This document shows, piece by piece, positions 25,461 through 32,903 of a stretch of DNA of 43,698 nt. The stretch is taken from positions 1 through 43,698 of the forward strand of contig CACYLC010000009.1 of the NCBI GenBank assembly GCA_902775105.1, in the 5' to 3' direction. Position numbers and translations under genes: made by a program. Origin of the DNA: Oscillospiraceae bacterium (GTDB lineage: Bacteria > Bacillota > Clostridia > Oscillospirales > Oscillospiraceae). Within the stretch, counting starts at the first letter, position 1. Each line of letters opens with the position of its first letter. The notes under the pieces were generated by a model. That model saw only the letters and a program-made list of their open reading frames with translations. It ran no database searches and had not been told where the DNA came from.

Positions 25461-26300
25461 GTGACCAAGTATATTGAGACCACCGGCAAGACGGAGGAAC
25501 TGGCCGTCGCCGCTGCTCTGGAGCAGCTGGGACTGGAGCGGGACGACGTCTCCGTGGAAGTGATCGCCCGGGCCAAGACCGGCTTTCTGGGCATTGGCAG
25601 CAGCCCCGCCAAGGTGCGGGTGAGCTACGAGGCGCCTGACGAGGAGGAAGCAGCTCCCGCCGCCGCTGTGGCAGAGGATGCGCCCAAGGCAGAAGAGCCC
25701 GCCCCCGCCCCTGCGGCGGAGGAGAAGCCCAAGGCGGAGGAAAAGCCCGCTCCCAAAAAGGAGAAGGCAGAGAAGCCCGCCGCCGAGAAGAAGGCGGCTC
25801 CGTCCAAGACAGAAGCCCCTGCTCCCGCGGCAGAGGCCAAGCCTGCCGACCGCACCGCCGATATTCAGCAGTTCCTCATCGGCCTGCTGGCGCATCTGGA
25901 GGTAGAGGCCAAGCCTGCCGTCACCGTGAACGCCGAGGGCACCTATGAGGTGGTGCTGGAGGGCGAGGATCTGGGCGCCCTCATCGGCAGAAGAGGCGAG
26001 ACGCTGGACGCCATCCAGCAGCTGACCAACTACGCCGTCAACCACGGCCAGCACAGCCGTACCCGCATCCATGTGGACTGCGAGAACTACCGGGCCAAAC
26101 GGGAGGAATCCCTCCAGAGACTGGCCCACAAGACGGCGGACAAGGCGGTGAAGTACCGCCGGAATATGATGCTGGAGCCCATGAACGCCTACGAGCGCCA
26201 CGTGATCCACGCCGAGCTGCAGGAGTATCACCCCAATATTTCCACCTATTCTATCGGCACCGAGCCGAATCGCCGCATCGTGGTGGCATATAACAAATAA
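25461..26300 (+). CDS. khpB: KhpB/Jag RNA-binding protein
   Basis: A 279-residue protein with three parts. Residues 1-52 form the Jag N-terminal domain (KYIETTGKTEELAVAAALEQLG...GFLGIGSSPAKV). Residues about 55-130 are an Ala/Pro/Lys/Glu-rich linker, unusually long. Residues about 131-279 contain a KH domain (GEDLGALIGRRGETLDAIQQLTNYAVN) followed by an R3H domain (RAKREESLQRLAHKTADKAV...YERHVIHAELQEY). The protein binds RNA and in related bacteria works with KhpA on cell envelope and division genes. The start is GTG 25461 after GGAG, as family length requires. Last gene of the operon; mnmE and mnmG, often next, are not here. Confidence 0.94.
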   Translation: MTKYIETTGKTEELAVAAALEQLGLERDDVSVEVIARAKTGFLGIGSSPAKVRVSYEAPDEEEAAPAAAVAEDAPKAEEPAPAPAAEEKPKAEEKPAPKKEKAEKPAAEKKAAPSKTEAPAPAAEAKPADRTADIQQFLIGLLAHLEVEAKPAVTVNAEGTYEVVLEGEDLGALIGRRGETLDAIQQLTNYAVNHGQHSRTRIHVDCENYRAKREESLQRLAHKTADKAVKYRRNMMLEPMNAYERHVIHAELQEYHPNISTYSIGTEPNRRIVVAYNK

Positions 26301-26304
26301 TCAA

Positions 26305-26335
26305 AAAGGACACGCTCCGGCGTGTCCTTTTTTTG
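26305..26335 (+). terminator. Terminator of the rpmH-khpB operon
   Basis: A perfect 11-bp stem AAAGGACACGC / GCGTGTCCTTT with loop TCCG and a run of T. Confidence 0.92.
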
Positions 26336-26372
26336 AGTCTGAAACCAGATGAAACGCGTTCTTCAAATTGGT

Positions 26373-27233
26373 TCAGACCCGCTTTTCTTCCGATTTCCCG
26401 ACATTTCCAAAGCAGAACCGCTCCACCACCTCGGCCACGCCGTCGTGGTTGTTGTCCCGCTCTGTCACATAATCCGCCGCCGCCTTCACTGCCTGGGTGC
26501 CGTTTGCCATGGCCACGCCGATGCCGGCCGCCTGAATCATGGACAGGTCGTTGGCCTCGTCCCCCACGGCAATGGCGTTGGAGATGGGTACGTTCAGCCT
26601 GCGGCACATCTCAATCACCGCCTGCCCCTTGTTCATCCCGGCGGGGACGACCTCCAGATAGGAGCGGTTGGAGAAGAAGCAGTCCGCCCGACCGGACAGA
26701 TGGGTCTCGATCCAGTCCCGCATTCCCTCCAGCCTGCTGTGGTCGTCAAAGTCCACGATCAGCGCCTTGGGCGGAGGAGCGGTCAATTCCGTTCGAATGT
26801 CGTCCGCCACCCGGTAGTCCATCCCCAACGGGGCGCAGTACCGCTGTGCCGTCTCGCCGTCGTTGCGGGATTCTACAATGATCTCGTCAATGGAATAGGT
26901 GACAATACACACGCCCCGGCGATTGGCCTCGTCAAACACGGCGTACAGCGCCTCCGGGTCCAGGAAAGTCCGGCTGAGAACAGACTCGGTGCCGCAGTCA
27001 TAGACCACGGCACCGTTGAAGGTGATGAGATAACAGCCCGACCTGTCCAGTCCCAGCCGCTGCGCCTGGATCTTTGCGCTGGAGAGCGCCCGTCCGGTGG
27101 TGATGACCACCCGATGCCCTGCCCTCAGCGCCCGTTCCAGCGCCCTGCGGTTGCCGGGAGAGATCTCCTTCCCGTCGTCCAGCAATGTGCCGTCCAGATC
27201 GAGAAAGAGGAGTCTCAGGTCCGTCCGATCCAA
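26373..27233 (-). CDS. HAD-family (Cof-type) phosphatase
   Basis: A 286-residue hydrolase of the Cof/HAD-IIB subfamily. The N-terminal motif FLDLDGTLLDD holds the nucleophile Asp12 and the acid/base Asp14. Motif 2 is VVITTGRA, a lysine motif is at GMNKGQAV, and motif 4 is AIAVGDEANDLSMIQAAGIGVAM. The cap sits between motifs 2 and 3, typical of sugar-phosphate or flavin/PLP-phosphate phosphatases. The start is TTG at 27233, directly adjacent to the stop of the upstream membrane protein. The substrate is not predictable. Confidence 0.88.
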   Translation of the reverse strand: MDRTDLRLLFLDLDGTLLDDGKEISPGNRRALERALRAGHRVVITTGRALSSAKIQAQRLGLDRSGCYLITFNGAVVYDCGTESVLSRTFLDPEALYAVFDEANRRGVCIVTYSIDEIIVESRNDGETAQRYCAPLGMDYRVADDIRTELTAPPPKALIVDFDDHSRLEGMRDWIETHLSGRADCFFSNRSYLEVVPAGMNKGQAVIEMCRRLNVPISNAIAVGDEANDLSMIQAAGIGVAMANGTQAVKAAADYVTERDNNHDGVAEVVERFCFGNVGKSEEKRV

Positions 27234-27695
27234 TTACTCGCCCTTGTCCTCAGAGGTGAAGTCAGAGACCTTGGGCGCTTTGGCGGTAAACAGGTTCTCT
27301 TTGCTCTCGCCCTTCAGCTTGGCGTTGATCTCCATGGTGTTCTTGACCAGCAGGATGGTCAGCATGAACAGCTCATAGACCAGACGGCAGATAATGGGGC
27401 CGAGGATCAGATAGAGCAGGCCGAAGAGAGCGGTAGAGCTGGAAGAATACCAGGTTTCGATCTTGGCAAACAGCAGGAAGAAGCCGATGCCGATGCAGGC
27501 CATGGTGTTGAGGATGTAGAAGAAATGGAAGATTTTCTCGATCAGCAGATACTTGAGCTGGAAAAAGTCCCGAACAGCCACAAAGAAGGGGTGGATCTGC
27601 TCCGCCTTTCCCTCAGGGAGTACAAAAATGTACACCAAAACGGTGCCCACGATGGCGAGAATTGAGCCAAGGGCGATTGCAATACCTACATTCAT
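27234..27695 (-). CDS. Small membrane protein (DUF4282-like)
   Basis: A 153-residue protein from ATG 27695, preceded by GGAGG at seven bases. Hydrophobic segments lie near residues 4-25, 55-75 and 85-120. The third ends in RLVYELFMLTILLVKNTMEIN, a pattern like the DUF4282 family (two membrane helices with a conserved R-x(3)-E-L element). The C-terminus is polar. Unknown function. It is followed immediately by the HAD phosphatase and is driven by a full-consensus promoter. Confidence 0.6.
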   Translation of the reverse strand: MNVGIAIALGSILAIVGTVLVYIFVLPEGKAEQIHPFFVAVRDFFQLKYLLIEKIFHFFYILNTMACIGIGFFLLFAKIETWYSSSSTALFGLLYLILGPIICRLVYELFMLTILLVKNTMEINAKLKGESKENLFTAKAPKVSDFTSEDKGE

Positions 27696-27744
27696 ATCAA
27701 TACCTCCAAAAAAATAAAAATATAGCATAGTTTATGCTGGCATT

Positions 27745-27773
27745 ATTATAAGGAATTTGTCTTTTTCTGTCAA
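27745..27773 (-). promoter_or_regulatory. Full-consensus promoter of the membrane protein/HAD pair
   Basis: Minus strand: TTGACA (27773-27768), 17 bp, TATAAT (27750-27745). The predicted mRNA starts close to a small hairpin AGCATA-AAC-TATGCT (27723-27737). Confidence 0.85.
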
Positions 27774-27845
27774 CACGGCGTTTTGTTATTTCTTCACAGA
27801 TAATTCATAAATTTCCCGGTGCTGTTTAAAAATGATTCATGGAAA

Positions 27846-27865
27846 TTTCAGTCTTGTTTCAGTCT
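27846..27865 (+). promoter_or_regulatory. Candidate response-regulator operator (11-bp-spaced direct repeats)
   Basis: TTTCAGTCT occurs at 27846-27854 and again at 27857-27865, 11 bases apart, upstream of a possible -10 (TACACT, 27872-27877) with no usable -35. OmpR/PhoB-family regulators bind such head-to-tail half sites and replace the -35 contact. The partner regulator is not in the window. Confidence 0.45.
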
Positions 27866-27923
27866 GGGGCGTTACACTTGTCTTGTAAACAGAAACACCT
27901 CATCGCCGGAAAGGATGATCTCT

Positions 27924-28232
27924 ATGAAAAAGGCACTCCCAATCCTCATTGCACTGGCGCTGACCCTCTCCCTCACCGCCTGCGGAGGCACCCAGACTGA
28001 TACCGACCAGACCACAACGACGGAGCAGACCGCTCAGACCGAGCAAACGCCGCCCGCCCTCCCTGACGGTGAGGAGCCCCGGTTCTCCGAGGGTGACCGA
28101 CCTGCCCTCCCCGACGGTGAGCAGCCCCGGTTCTCCGAGGACGGCCGCCCCCTACGCCCTGACGGGGAAATGCCTCAGCGCCCCGCTGAGGAAAATCTGA
28201 CCGGGGATCAGGCCGACGAAAGCCAGTCGTAA
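27924..28232 (+). CDS. Repeat-containing lipoprotein of unknown function
   Basis: A 102-residue secreted lipoprotein. The signal peptide MKKALPILIALALTLSLTAC ends in a lipobox with Cys20, followed by a Gly/Thr/Gln-rich stretch. Residues 44-91 are three 16-residue units of the form P-x-x-P-D-G-E-x-P-R-F-S-E-x-x-R (the third is diverged). They are acidic and proline-rich, so likely an extended, unstructured surface region. The start at 27924 is preferred over ATG 27915 because AAGG is at a better distance. Divergent from the membrane protein gene; preceded by 11-bp-spaced direct repeats. No known function. Confidence 0.75.
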   Translation: MKKALPILIALALTLSLTACGGTQTDTDQTTTTEQTAQTEQTPPALPDGEEPRFSEGDRPALPDGEQPRFSEDGRPLRPDGEMPQRPAEENLTGDQADESQS

Positions 28233-28235
28233 ACC

Positions 28236-28270
28236 AATGAAAACCACCGGCTTGGCCGGTGGTTTTCATT
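28236..28270. terminator. Bidirectional terminator between lipoprotein and sfp-like gene
   Basis: A perfect 16-bp stem AATGAAAACCACCGGC with its complement, loop TTG, and T-rich flanks in both directions. It serves both convergent genes. Confidence 0.92.
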
Positions 28271-28894
28271 TTACATTGGCATAATGATCATCTGCACCTC
28301 TGACGGCGCCTCTTCCTGTACACAGACCGCCAGATGGTACCCCGCAGCGGGAAACTCCACCAGCTGGGTGGAAAAGCCGGGGCCAGGGTTCTCCGCCTCA
28401 AAGCTCTTCAGGGAGCACTGCAGCCCCTCGCCGGTACACTTGATATAGGCCTCCTTTTGCACCCACAGATCAAAGAGCAGCTCCGTCTGCTCCTCGCCGG
28501 AGAGGGACAGAAGCCGCTGCTGCTCCAGGTTGGAGAAGCGCCGCTCAATCTTGACGGTGACGGGGCGCAGTTGTTGAATATCCACGCCCACGGGGGCATC
28601 CGCCACGGCGCAGACCGCCCACACGCCGGAGTGGGACAGATTAAAGTGGAAGTCCGGACGACCCAGCAGATAGGGCTTTCCGTTGGAGCCTTTGTCCCGG
28701 CTCACCGGCAGCGGCATCTCCCGACAGTGCCGATGGACGGCACGCTGAAAGAGCAGCTCCGCCGCCAGACCCAGCTTCTGCTCCCGCTGGGGCAGGACAG
28801 AGAGCTGATAGAGCCTGCTCTCCGGCACGATACCCCGGTAGCTCTCCAGCGTCGGCTCCAGCTTGAGAATATCAAGGGCATAGATATAGATCAT
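28271..28894 (-). CDS. 4'-phosphopantetheinyl transferase (Sfp type)
   Basis: A 207-residue enzyme that transfers phosphopantetheine from CoA to carrier proteins. The magnesium-binding motif is GVDIQ (Asp105), followed by RRFSNLEQQ and WVQKEAYIKCTGEGL (with Glu148 and the conserved Lys). The FNLSHSG motif (84-90) binds CoA. The length and two-half layout are those of the Sfp group, which serves peptide or polyketide synthases, though in some species it also serves fatty-acid ACP. No synthase gene is in the window, so the partner is unknown. The start at 28894 follows GAGGTG. Confidence 0.9.
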   Translation of the reverse strand: MIYIYALDILKLEPTLESYRGIVPESRLYQLSVLPQREQKLGLAAELLFQRAVHRHCREMPLPVSRDKGSNGKPYLLGRPDFHFNLSHSGVWAVCAVADAPVGVDIQQLRPVTVKIERRFSNLEQQRLLSLSGEEQTELLFDLWVQKEAYIKCTGEGLQCSLKSFEAENPGPGFSTQLVEFPAAGYHLAVCVQEEAPSEVQMIIMPM

Positions 28895-28942
28895 GGCATT
28901 CACCTCGAAAAAAATCAACTCAGATTGAATTGATTACCATCT

Positions 28943-28971
28943 ATTATAAAAGATCCCGGTTTGACTGTCAA
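28943..28971 (-). promoter_or_regulatory. Full-consensus promoter of the sfp-like gene
   Basis: Minus strand: TTGACA (28971-28966), 17 bp, TATAAT (28948-28943). Just downstream the palindromic words AATCAA / TTGATT (11-nt gap) could be an operator. Confidence 0.85.
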
Positions 28972-29098
28972 CGCTGCAAAACGGGGAAGCACCGCTTTAC
29001 ATAACCAAAATTTTCCCCGTTTTTTGAAAAAAACCTTGCAATTTCACCGGAAAATCGGAACGGTTTCCATGAGAACCAAACGCTCTTTTAAATATTGC

Positions 29099-29127
29099 TT
29101 GCATTTTCCCGGCTGCGTGTATATAAT
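29099..29127 (+). promoter_or_regulatory. Promoter of the aroF operon
   Basis: TTGCAT (29099-29104), a 17-bp spacer, and consensus TATAAT (29122-29127). The transcript would start near 29134, leaving a leader of about 255 nt before aroF. Confidence 0.8.
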
Positions 29128-29158
29128 GGCATATAGAATTCATTGTTTGAGGTGCCCT

Positions 29159-29263
29159 ATGGAACGATCCGCCCTCAAAACTGCATCCTTCTCCAATTTC
29201 TGCTTTGGCTGGGGCCGATTTACGGCTTACGGCTTTTTTGGCGTGGAAAAAAACGAGAAGTGA
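29159..29263 (+). CDS. Aromatic-rich leader peptide before aroF
   Basis: A 34-codon ORF with ATG 29159 behind GAGGTG (29150-29155). After MERSALKTAS it reads FSNFCFGWGRFTAYGFFGV, then EKNEK and stop TGA 29261-29263. Six Phe, one Trp and one Tyr fall within 18 codons, far above normal. It lies in the leader between a good promoter and a terminator that precedes aroF (first enzyme of aromatic amino-acid synthesis). This is the arrangement of ribosome-mediated attenuation as in pheA and trp leaders of enterobacteria. The peptide itself has no expected function beyond sensing Phe (and possibly Trp/Tyr) tRNA charging. Confidence 0.75.
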   Translation: MERSALKTASFSNFCFGWGRFTAYGFFGVEKNEK

Positions 29264-29266
29264 TGA

Positions 29267-29364
29267 AATGAATGGGTCAGCCCCGGAACAGGGGCAGCAG
29301 GCAAATCGCGTCAGCGCAAAGCTCATTGATTGCATCCGGTGCATTCAGTGGGCTGTTATTTTTT
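29267..29364 (+). promoter_or_regulatory. Transcription attenuator of the aroF operon
   Basis: Terminator: AGCTCATTGATTGCA (29320-29334) pairs with TGCATTCAGTGGGCT (29340-29354), 14 of 15 positions including two G-U, loop TCCGG, followed by GTTATTTTTT. Antiterminator: AATGAATGGGT (29267-29277) can pair 10 of 11 with 29321-29331, the left arm of the terminator. It begins three bases after the leader stop codon, so a ribosome that reaches the stop would cover it and permit termination, while one stalled on aromatic codons would leave it free. A small hairpin GCCCC/GGGGC (29280-29295) lies between. Confidence 0.75.
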
Positions 29365-29387
29365 GCAAATTGAAGGAGAGAACTGTC

Positions 29388-30407
29388 ATGGTAGTCATCT
29401 TAAAACCGGGAACCAGCCAGAACGACGTACGGAGAATGACCGCATACTTCGAGGCGAAGAACTTTAAAGTGGGCGTCACCGTTGGCGTAGACTGCACCAT
29501 TTTGGGCTTGGTGGGCGATACCACCGCACTGGATCTTCACAAGCTGCAGCAGTTCGACGTGGTGGAGCGGGTCGCCCGTATCTCCGAGCCGTATAAGAAG
29601 GCCAACCGGAAGTTCCACCCCGACGACACCGTGGCAGACGTCTCCGGCGTCCCGGTGGGCGGCGGCAATTTCACCGTCATGGCAGGCCCCTGCTCCATCG
29701 AGGGACAGGAGCAGATCACCGAGATCGCCAAGGCCGTCCAGTCCTCCGGAGCGGGCATCCTCCGAGGCGGCGCCTTCAAGCCCCGCACCTCTCCCTACTC
29801 CTTCCAGGGCATGGGCATCCCCGGCCTGAATCTCATGCTGGAGGCCAAGGCGGAGACCGGCCTTCCCATCGTCACCGAGCTGGTCAGCCCGAAATACTGC
29901 GAGATCTTCAACGACAAGGTGGATCTGGTGCAGATCGGCGCACGGAATATGCAGAATTTCGAGCTGCTCAAGGAGGCGGGCAAGATGTCGAAGCCCATCC
30001 TCCTCAAGCGGGGTCTCTGCGCCACCATTGAGGAATGGCTGATGTCTGCTGAGTATATTATGAGCGAGGGCAACGAAAACGTGATCCTCTGCGAGCGGGG
30101 CATCCGCACCACCGAGACCTATACCCGCAATACGCTGGACGTCTCCGCCATTCCCGTTGTCAAGCGGATGAGCCATCTGCCGGTCATCGTCGATCCCAGC
30201 CACTCCGGAGGCTACACCTATCTGGTGGAGCCCCTCTCCATGGCCGCCATTGCCGCCGGAGCCGACGGCCTCATCATCGAGGTGCACAACGACCCCGCCC
30301 ACGCCAAATGCGACGGCCAGCAGAGCCTCACCCCGGCACAATTCGACAGCCTGATGAAAAAGGCGGGGAAATTGGTTGACCTCATGGGAAAGAACATTGT
30401 AAAATAG
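29388..30407 (+). CDS. aroF: 3-deoxy-7-phosphoheptulonate synthase (DAHP synthase)
   Basis: First enzyme of the shikimate pathway: phosphoenolpyruvate plus erythrose 4-phosphate gives DAHP. 339 residues. An N-terminal ferredoxin-like regulatory domain (about 1-70, MVVILKPGTSQNDVRRM...) is followed by a type I-beta catalytic barrel: VMAGPCSIEGQEQ, GGAFKPRTSPYSFQG, a metal-site His in DPSHSGG, and the 'GADGLIIEVHNDPAHAKCDG' end. ATG 29388 follows AAGGAG; a frame extending upstream to 29205 crosses the leader and is rejected. The stop codon TAG is the first part of a dispersed repeat. Controlled by the upstream leader-peptide attenuator. Confidence 0.96.
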   Translation: MVVILKPGTSQNDVRRMTAYFEAKNFKVGVTVGVDCTILGLVGDTTALDLHKLQQFDVVERVARISEPYKKANRKFHPDDTVADVSGVPVGGGNFTVMAGPCSIEGQEQITEIAKAVQSSGAGILRGGAFKPRTSPYSFQGMGIPGLNLMLEAKAETGLPIVTELVSPKYCEIFNDKVDLVQIGARNMQNFELLKEAGKMSKPILLKRGLCATIEEWLMSAEYIMSEGNENVILCERGIRTTETYTRNTLDVSAIPVVKRMSHLPVIVDPSHSGGYTYLVEPLSMAAIAAGADGLIIEVHNDPAHAKCDGQQSLTPAQFDSLMKKAGKLVDLMGKNIVK

Positions 30408-30450
30408 AGTTCAGAGAGCGCAGGGGCGAGGCACGACTCGCCCGCTGCCG
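30405..30450. repeat. Dispersed repeat overlapping the aroF stop
   Basis: Begins TAGAGTTCAGAGAGCG and continues CAGGGGCGAGGCACGACTCGCC. Nearly the same sequence is at 42143-42186, and the first 12 bases recur at 35756-35767. Its first three bases are the aroF stop codon. Confidence 0.65.
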
Positions 30451-30489
30451 AAAACGTAAAATTGCCATCCAAATAAGGAGCCACCCGCC

Positions 30490-31551
30490 ATGAAAACGCT
30501 TACCGTCCATCTTCCCGGCAGGGAATATGACATTTTGATTGAAAAGGGCATTCTGCGCCAAACAGGAGTTGAATGCCGCCGCGTCCTCCCAAAGACCACC
30601 CGCATCCTGCTGGTCACGGACTCCAATGTGGCTCCTCTTTACGGTAAACAGGCGGAAGAGAGCCTGACAAATACCGGCTTCACCGTCCGCACCTTCACCA
30701 TCCCCGCCGGCGAGCCCTCCAAATGCGCCGACCAGCTGGTGAACCTCTGGAACGAGGCCATGTCCTTCGGCATCACCCGCACGGACGCCATCGTCGCCCT
30801 GGGCGGCGGCGTAGTGGGCGATCTGGCGGGTTTTGCCGCAGCCACCATTTTGCGGGGCATCCCGTTTATCCAGATCCCCACCACCCTCCTGGCTCAGGTG
30901 GACTCCTCCGTGGGCGGCAAGGTGGCCATTGATTTGGATGCAGGAAAAAACCTCGTCGGCGCTTTCTGGCAGCCAAAGCTGGTGCTCATGGACCCGGACA
31001 CCCTGAACACCCTCCCGGACATCACCTTCTCTGACGGCATGGCTGAGGTCATTAAGTACGGCTGTATCTGGGACGCTGACTTCTTCCGGCTTTTGGAGCA
31101 GTGCGGTAATCGTTCCGGCGTCATGGAGCGGATTGAGGAAGTCCTCTACACCTGCTGTGCCATTAAGGCAAAGGTGGTGGAGCAGGACGAGCGGGACACC
31201 GGCCTGCGCATGATCTTAAACTTCGGCCACACCTTAGGCCACGCCTACGAAAAGGCATACCACTACGAGACCTACACCCACGGGCAGGCGGTCTCCGCCG
31301 GGATGTGCCTGGTGGCAAAGCTGGGAGAGCAGCGGAATCTCACCGTCCCCGGAACGGAAGCCGCCATTCGCCGCCTGACTGCCGCCTACGGACTTCCCAC
31401 CCACATTCCCTGCTCTCTCGAGGACTACCGCTCCGCCGTCGGGCTGGACAAAAAGGGCAGCGGAGATGCCATCACAGTCATTTTCCTGAAACAGTTGGGG
31501 GAGACTTTGCCCCGAAAGATGGACAAGAAGGAGCTGCTGAACCTGCTATGA
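30490..31551 (+). CDS. aroB: 3-dehydroquinate synthase
   Basis: Second shikimate enzyme, converting DAHP to 3-dehydroquinate with NAD and a divalent metal. 353 residues. Conserved stretches: GGGVVGDLAGFAAATILRG (NAD-binding), QIPTTLLAQVDSSVGGKVAID, SDGMAEVIKYGCI and the metal histidines in NFGHTLGHAYEKAYHYETYTHGQAV. The start follows AAGGAG. The stop overlaps aroA by 4 bases (ATGA). Confidence 0.96.
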   Translation: MKTLTVHLPGREYDILIEKGILRQTGVECRRVLPKTTRILLVTDSNVAPLYGKQAEESLTNTGFTVRTFTIPAGEPSKCADQLVNLWNEAMSFGITRTDAIVALGGGVVGDLAGFAAATILRGIPFIQIPTTLLAQVDSSVGGKVAIDLDAGKNLVGAFWQPKLVLMDPDTLNTLPDITFSDGMAEVIKYGCIWDADFFRLLEQCGNRSGVMERIEEVLYTCCAIKAKVVEQDERDTGLRMILNFGHTLGHAYEKAYHYETYTHGQAVSAGMCLVAKLGEQRNLTVPGTEAAIRRLTAAYGLPTHIPCSLEDYRSAVGLDKKGSGDAITVIFLKQLGETLPRKMDKKELLNLL

Positions 31552-32762
31552 AGGTAACGATCACCCCCACAAAGCTCAGCGGCATCATCTGTCCCCCCTC
31601 CTCCAAAAGCCAGAGCCACCGGCTCATCATCGCCGCCGCGCTGGCTGAGGGGCAGAGCAGGTTACATAACATCTCTCCCAGTCAGGACATCACCGCCACC
31701 CTTCGCTGTATGGAGGCGCTGGGTGCGGCGGCGGAGGGCGAGATCATCTCCGGCGTCCGCTCCATCGGCGGTGAGGCAGACCCCCTCCCCCGTCTGGACT
31801 GCGGCGAATCCGGCTCCACCCTGCGCTTTCTGATTCCCGTGGCGCTTGCCGTGGCGGGGGGCGGCGTCTTTACCGGGCACGGACGGCTTTTAGAGCGTCC
31901 CATGGAGCCGTATGAGAACCTCTTTCGGGAAAAGGGGATTTTCTACGAGGCCACTCCCACGGAAATTACCGTAAAGGGCGCATTAAAACCGGGCAATTAC
32001 CCCCTTCCCGGCAACGTTTCCAGCCAGTTCATTACCGGACTGCTCTATGCCCTGCCCCTTTTGGAGGGAGACTCTGAACTGATTTTGACCACCCCTCTGG
32101 AATCCGCCGCCTACGTGGACATGACGCTGGAGGCATTGGCGCAGTTCGGAGTGGAGATCCAGCCCAGGTCAACCGGTTGGCACATTCCCGGCCATCAGCG
32201 TCCGAGGGGAAGAGAGCTGACCGCCGAGGGAGACTGGTCCCAGGCGGGGTTTTACTACGCCGCCGCCGGTATTGGAAATTCTGTGACGCTCACCGGCATG
32301 AACCCGGACTCCCGTCAGGGGGACAAGATCGTTGAGGACTACGCCGCCCGGCTGAACGGCTCCGGTGAGGTGACGCTGGATGTGAGCCAGTGCCCGGATT
32401 TGGCCCCAGCTCTGGCCGCCCACGCCGCACTCCGGGCGGGACAAACGTGCCATCTGGTGAACGCCGCCCGGCTTCGCATGAAGGAGAGCGACCGCATTGA
32501 CTGCGTGGCAAGCGAATTGAACCGGCTGGGAGCGCAGGTGGAGACCTTTCCTGACAGCATGACGATTTACGGCGTCTCTCAGCTTCACGGCGGCGAGACA
32601 GACGCCCATAATGACCACCGCATCGCCATGATGCTGGCCATCGCCGCCACCAGAGCGACGGGAGCGGTTGTGATCCACGGGGCAGAGAGCGTGAACAAGT
32701 CCTACCCCCGATTCTGGGAGGATTATAAAATGTTGGGCGGGAAATTTTCAATCTCTCCGTAG
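31548..32762 (+). CDS. aroA: 3-phosphoshikimate 1-carboxyvinyltransferase (EPSP synthase)
   Basis: Sixth shikimate enzyme, joining PEP to shikimate 3-phosphate; the target of glyphosate. 404 residues. Motifs: PPSSKSQSHRLIIAAAL (phosphate-binding Lys), LDCGESGSTLRFLIPVAL, RMKESDRIDC and DAHNDHRIAMMLAI. The glyphosate-loop word reads CGESGSTLRF, lacking the usual NAGTA(M/T)R form and so nearer to class II-like or divergent Firmicute enzymes. ATG 31548 overlaps the aroB stop. The stop TAG (32760-32762) is part of a dispersed repeat, so the last residues may have been altered by repeat insertion. Confidence 0.96.
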   Translation: MKVTITPTKLSGIICPPSSKSQSHRLIIAAALAEGQSRLHNISPSQDITATLRCMEALGAAAEGEIISGVRSIGGEADPLPRLDCGESGSTLRFLIPVALAVAGGGVFTGHGRLLERPMEPYENLFREKGIFYEATPTEITVKGALKPGNYPLPGNVSSQFITGLLYALPLLEGDSELILTTPLESAAYVDMTLEALAQFGVEIQPRSTGWHIPGHQRPRGRELTAEGDWSQAGFYYAAAGIGNSVTLTGMNPDSRQGDKIVEDYAARLNGSGEVTLDVSQCPDLAPALAAHAALRAGQTCHLVNAARLRMKESDRIDCVASELNRLGAQVETFPDSMTIYGVSQLHGGETDAHNDHRIAMMLAIAATRATGAVVIHGAESVNKSYPRFWEDYKMLGGKFSISP

Positions 32763-32829
32763 GGGCGACTCGCAGTCGCCCGCCGACAACAGAAATCTCC
32801 CAAACGGGCGACTAAGAGTCGCCCCTACG
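32758..32829. repeat. Dispersed repeat with terminal inverted repeats at the aroA end
   Basis: CGTAGGGGCGACTC...AGTCGCCCG then CGGGCGACTAAGAGTCGCCCCTACG: two nested inverted pairs in 72 bp. It includes the aroA stop codon. Same ends as the element at 138-250. Confidence 0.7.
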
Positions 32830-32903
32830 AACGGCGGTAATTACGGACATGTCCATAAATCGCAACATTCCGTTGGTACAGTTTCCACACAGGAGGAACC
32901 CAC

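Noticed and set aside
24180-26231. 683-codon minus-strand frame opposite yidC and khpB
   Set aside because: Low-complexity Leu/Gly/His sequence with no motif; the plus-strand genes are well identified.
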